Assembly (NCBI GenBank): GCA_018881555.1
Contig: JACAXG010000092.1
Location: forward strand, 1,000,809 to 1,064,808
From: Amblyornis subalaris
Taxonomy: Eukaryota > Chordata > Aves > Passeriformes > Ptilonorhynchidae
Length of the DNA: 64,000 nt
Direction of reading: 5' to 3'
Positions within the stretch are counted from its first letter, which is position 1, and every line of letters begins with the position of its first letter. Shown piece after piece: positions 59,259 through 64,000 of this stretch. The notes under the pieces are model-generated. The model made no database searches and was not told where the DNA came from. It saw nothing but the letters and a program-made list of their open reading frames with translations. Both the position numbers and the translations under genes were made by a program.

Positions 59259-62200
59259 TAGCGTAGAAGCAAATTAAAATCCCCATGTTTCAAAGAAATT
59301 TCAATATAGGAGAAAAAAAAAGAAGAAAAAAGCATGGAAGGTTTGCAGAAAATAAACCAGCAATTATAAAAGTTGGAGATGATATGTAGTAAAAGTGAAA
59401 TGAAGAAACAAACTAGAGAAGATTGGGGAAAATAGCAGCACTGGAATGAAAAAAAAAAAGGAATTTAAGCTGCAAAATGACTGACTACTTAGTTATTCAT
59501 TTCCAGATGGCTACTTCCTTACATTTGTCTTCACCAAGGCCTGGAAGCATGGGTATGTAAAAGAATAAACATTTTTGATTCAATGATCTAGGGGAAGAGG
59601 GAGAAGTGTCTCCTTGTACAGTTTTAAGTCCAAGGATTCCAATAAGCCTTCTGGGTTGAATTGGTTTTCTAATAAAATGAGTGTTTTCTTGAATGAATGG
59701 CTTAAGTTTGTCCTGATACTGTACTGATGAGCATGATATTCTGTATGGCTATTTGGCTGAGTACTGAATGTTTCTCAAAGCCCACAAATTCATAATTTTT
59801 AACTTTCACAAATCCTTAAAACATTGTTTGATTCCAATTTACCATGTTTGGTTTCCTGTTTACCTTTCCTCTTCACTTTGTAAATTGTATTGAAAAGACT
59901 CACTTTTATCCTCCAAGTTTCATTTTTCTCCCTGGCAAATACGAAATCGTTCTGGAAGGCCTATGTATAACATGAACAAAAACAGGGAAAAAGTTGAGTA
60001 TTTTGCATTTTACCTTTAGGTTTTGGTATTTGATCTTTCTTAATGACTTTTTTTCAGCCATTTTAAAATGTGCAACATCTGGAGTATTATATACAACCAC
60101 ATAAAAAAGTCTGAAGTGTGGTGTCTGTTATCCAAGCATGTGTAGGCATAAAGCAAATGTACACAAAAAAAGTCACATACCAGAAAGCTGAAAAAAGGCT
60201 GTTCCAATCAAAATACCTGGTTCCTAAAAAAAAAAAAAAGAAAAATTAGGTCTTTAAAAAACTGCAAGCATTATAAAACCTCACCACTCATAATTCAGTA
60301 GCAAAACTCCTACCGAAGTCACTATGAACCAAAATTAACCTCAGACAATAATTAAAACTTAATTATTTTCAAACAGAAAACTGTAAATGGCTGTGAAATT
60401 TTGCTACAGTACTATAACTGGCAGAACACTTTTCAATAAGGTCTCTTATTCGTGGTTTTATAACCTAAAAAAAAATTAAATTCCTTAGACACAGTCATAC
60501 TGGCTGTAAGTCATCCTTCTCAAAAAACCTAGTACTATCAGTTGACTAGAAAGATGAAATAATGTGTTAATTTGAAACATATTTTAGAGAACATTTTGCC
60601 CTAAATANACAGTGTGACTTTAATATAACGGGGAAGTAAAATGATTTTCAGCATCAGGAGAAAAGTAGTTTATTAAGAGAGGAGATCTAGATAGTGAGGG
60701 GTTAGAATTAGAAAAAAACTGAAGAAATGCAGATGAAATTAAAGACACCACATTATCTATTTCTATACTGGTTTTGCAAGTTGTGTCTGACTAAATACAT
60801 TTTTCCTCATCCTTAATACAGATAATAAGGGATAAAACCATATCATACAACCGCAGTTCAGAATAGTCTTTTCTACACCTATTTCACATCTGAGCTAGCA
60901 TGGATGGCATGGATGGTCTGTGAAGCCAGTCTTCACTGCAAGCTCAGATCCTAAGCTAACATGACAGTCATATTTGGTTACCCATATTTGTCTAAGGAAA
61001 GTTCTGTTACTAAAACATAACAATTCTGTAATGACCAGTAAGGTTGAAGAGAGAACATGTGCCAAGGTAGAAGTTTCTTTACTTTTCTTTAGTAACAGAG
61101 ATGTGACATCTGGCAACATTTATCATAATTAACACAACAGCATGCAATCTACTATCTCTCTCAATCATATGGTCTCCATACCTGGGGTTTTTGGGGGTAT
61201 TTGGTTTTTTCCTTCCTTCAGTATCTTCTGAATACAGCTCAGTTAAATCTAAAGTTGCTTGAGTACCACTGTTATTAATCTTCCTTCATAGCAGACACAT
61301 GCATCAGTCTTCTTCAACTACCCAATGGCAGAGACTGTTTTATAATCTTGCTAGCTGTGATTAAGTATAAACTGATGTGTTTCAGTAATAAACTCATGAA
61401 ACACCAAAGGCAATAGCTTGCGGTTTCACTCCTTATTTCACATCCTAATAAACAAAAGCAACATGTACACTGTTTTTATATTTTACTCAGCTATAATCTC
61501 ACTGAAAAAAAGCATGAGGTTTGCACTTCAGTGTCTTAAGATACAAATTTTATTTTTTTAAATCAAAGGTTTCAAAGTCTAATGTTCCTGAGAAAATGAG
61601 TTATCATTTGATACATTATATTATACCTTATTATATTACTTATTATACCATATTATAAACATTTCAGAGTAAGTAATGATATATTATTGGACAGTTTTAA
61701 TTTTCTTATCAATACTATTAAAAAACAATTTTGGATATATGATGAAATCCTGAAAAATAATGAGTGACAAAGCAATGGCTGACAAAACAGCTCAACATTT
61801 ATAGGTATGCTACAGTGCCATGGACAACTACAGTCCATAGCTAACTATCAGATCTTGTTTCTCTCTAGGCAATCTAGTGAAAACAATCTGATAAAATATT
61901 TTCCTAAAGCATATCCTCTCTTTTAACTGAGCAGTGAAAGTCCACATTTGGAGAATTTTCAAAATGCACACTTGAAGACTTATTACATTAAGTCCCATAT
62001 TGTACTTAATATGAACCTTGTAAAAGAAACAGAACAAAGTAACCATCCTTTATTCCACACAAATAGGAAAGAACATTTACCTTCTTCCAAGAAATTCCAC
62101 CTGTTTTTAGCAGAACTACTAGTTTAACATGAAAATGTAAAGTACATATAAAGACAAAACACACCATTTATTCAACAGAATATTTATTCTTATTAAAATA

Positions 62201-64000
62201 TAATCTTGTGATATGTGATCTTTGCCAAATGAATGAGGAGTGAAAATTTTAGTTCATCACACAAGCTAGGATGAGGATGATGCTCATTAAAGCATAGCTT
62301 TATAGTTAAAATCATAGATGCGCTATAAAGCATTAAAGATCTAGGTTTTTTTGTTTGGGCTGAGTGGGCATCCAATTAGCATTTTACATTAAAATTGATG
62401 ATAGGAAGTGAAAAGGAGAAAAAACCATCATGAGACCAAAATGAAGATGGGGCAAAAGCCTGAAGTGTGTAACCAAATGTAGAGAGCACATTATCGGTTC
62501 TGTCCGTTCATTTTCCTAAGAACACACAATGAATGACAGGTAATTTTGATGACATGTAAGGAGACAACAGGATATTGTTTGTACTACCCTAACCAGAAGA
62601 GATGGGAAGATCAAAGACAGCAGATTATTGATGAATTTAACAACATTTTCTGATGACAGCTTTTATAGATAAAAAAATATCACGGTACAGGCACTACTTT
62701 TCAGGTCATCTCATCAAAGTTTAAGAAGTGCAGTGGTCTGATAAGCATTTTTGCGTTCATCTTGGAAACATCCGAAAAAAACTCCACCTTGTCTGGTAAC
62801 AGTTTTTATTTCCAAGCAGTTTTTATCAGTAAATAGAACAGTGTGTGGGAATAAGAACAAGAAATTTGACTAATGAAAAAGGNAAACAAAATGGAAAGAA
62901 TAGGCAGGCAGATTCAGATATGGATAGACCAGTTATTTTGATATCATTGCCATCTATTAAAAAAAATAAAGCACATATAGACAAAATCCAGAAAGACTAA
63001 ACAATGGCAAGGAAATTGATGAAAAAGTAAATGAATGGATCAGAAAATAAGCCGTAAAAATTGTTTTCTGGTTTAGACTTTAGAAAAAAAAATTGGTTGA
63101 TAAAAAGATAAGTTTGAATAACAGATTTCTAATAAGGCATTGTACATAGACACATTCTACATGTAATAAAAAGGAATCAATATTACATATTTCAAACTAA
63201 GTATTTTTAAATTATGAACTAAATTGTTCACTGAACCTTTATGAGACTTTGGCATCTTAGGGATTTAATGTAGGCAGTTCATATCCATCAAGAATAAATA
63301 TGCTGGCAAAATTTGTGAAAAGGATGACAGAAGAACAAATTGGTATGGGAGACAGATCTCAGGGATAGATCTCCTTGTCTGTTCAGTAACGTGGGCTGTT
63401 TTGAATGAACATTTTAATACAGCCAAATGCATCATTGCAAGCATTTGTATAGCTTGTGTACAAAATGTAGCTTTGCAAACTCAGGTTATATTTTGCAGCG
63501 CTGAAACAGAGAAGTCGTAAATACCTGTTCTACAGTAGCTTTCACAATAATTCTCTAACTAAAGATCACCAAGAGAATATTACTCAAAAATCATGAAGAG
63601 AAATAATCTGTCTTGTGTTCAGAAAGACCAGTACTGGACCAGCAAACCCCATTCTGCCTCTGTGATTTCAAAAACTGATGTTGAAAAATTGGAAAGATTT
63701 CAGAAATGTTCAAAATGCTGTTCTATCACCCAGAAGCATGGCTTTGTAACACTAAATGTGAGATTGAGTGGTCATTCACTTATAGTCTATAAACATATGC
63801 ATTATAGGCATAAACATGTTTTTCATAATAATTTCAAATGAAATGCACAGTTGAAAAATAAGGAGGCTCTGTGGAGGTACTTCCAGATTCTTCTACTCAT
63901 CAATATTTTTAATATTAAACAGAATGCATTTTTAAAATTTACTCCAAATCTTGTTTCTCTTTCCTGGGAATAACCATGACTTCCTAAAACTTTTGTTAAT

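Larger units (their letters stand above)
56821..64000. other. Repeat-poor AT-rich DNA to the window end
   Basis: Apart from the CT run at 57788, A17 at 59242-59258, A13-14 at 60226-60240 and a TTATA-rich patch at 61612-61660, I find no named repeat and no gene. The open frames (up to 85 codons) have no recognised motifs. The last plus frame (63593-63841) contains several cysteines and lysines but nothing assignable. Confidence 0.5.

Noticed and set aside
1..64000. tRNA, rRNA, CRISPR arrays, bacterial-type operons or riboswitches
   Set aside because: None seen. CR1 and LTR content and AT-rich non-coding structure indicate a vertebrate (bird) chromosome, where such prokaryotic features are not expected.

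Overview
The window looks like avian nuclear DNA, probably intergenic or deep intronic. The background is AT-rich and non-coding. Every repeat I can name belongs to a family typical of birds: CR1 LINE fragments, several with the characteristic 3' end (a 'gatgatct...aggtc...ttcc' block followed by ATTCTATG-type octamers), and retroviral LTRs of kinds abundant in bird genomes. I see no intact protein-coding gene, no rRNA or tRNA gene and no CRISPR array. Most open frames are chance frames or sit inside repeats. The species cannot be fixed from the sequence alone. Family names and element orientation rest on remembered repeat patterns, not on a database search. Element ends are read directly where TG...CA ends and target-site duplications (TSDs) could be found.

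Layout. 1-1.9 kb is a mosaic: a minus-strand LTR, a short antisense CR1 piece, a sense CR1 3' end, then a longer antisense CR1 carrying endonuclease coding remnants. 1.9-6.8 kb is mostly unannotated AT-rich DNA with one ancient CR1 scrap near 5.25 kb. 6.83-9.85 kb is a long, decayed sense CR1 ORF2 split by a complete solo LTR (7847-8452). 9.9-24.2 kb is repeat-poor apart from two CR1 tails (16.1 and 22.5 kb) and a perfect (AAT)23 array. 24.2-31 kb is LTR-rich: a TATA- and polyA-bearing LTR at 24.24-24.60 kb, a minus-strand LTR from 26.18 kb, a CR1 tail at 28.65 kb, and two oppositely oriented LTRs 26 bp apart (29078-30271 minus, 30298-30938 plus), each with its own 5-bp TSD. 31-47.8 kb is a long repeat-poor stretch, broken by a GC-rich island at 38.5-39.1 kb and a cysteine-rich open frame at 34.65-34.86 kb. 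47.84-49.25 kb is a 1.4-kb LTR with a perfect 5-bp TSD. 50.8-52.46 kb is an LTR nested in another LTR, the inner one GC- and CpG-rich. 52.5-64 kb is again mostly featureless, with a CR1 reverse-transcriptase scrap at 54.3 kb and a degenerate LTR near 56.3-56.8 kb.

No genes act together here. What can be read is insertion history: CR1 copies were laid down first, LTRs then landed beside and inside them, and proviruses were apparently reduced to solo LTRs. The best lead for something functional is the minus-strand cysteine-rich frame at 34653-34814, which is bounded by splice-like signals. It is only a lead.
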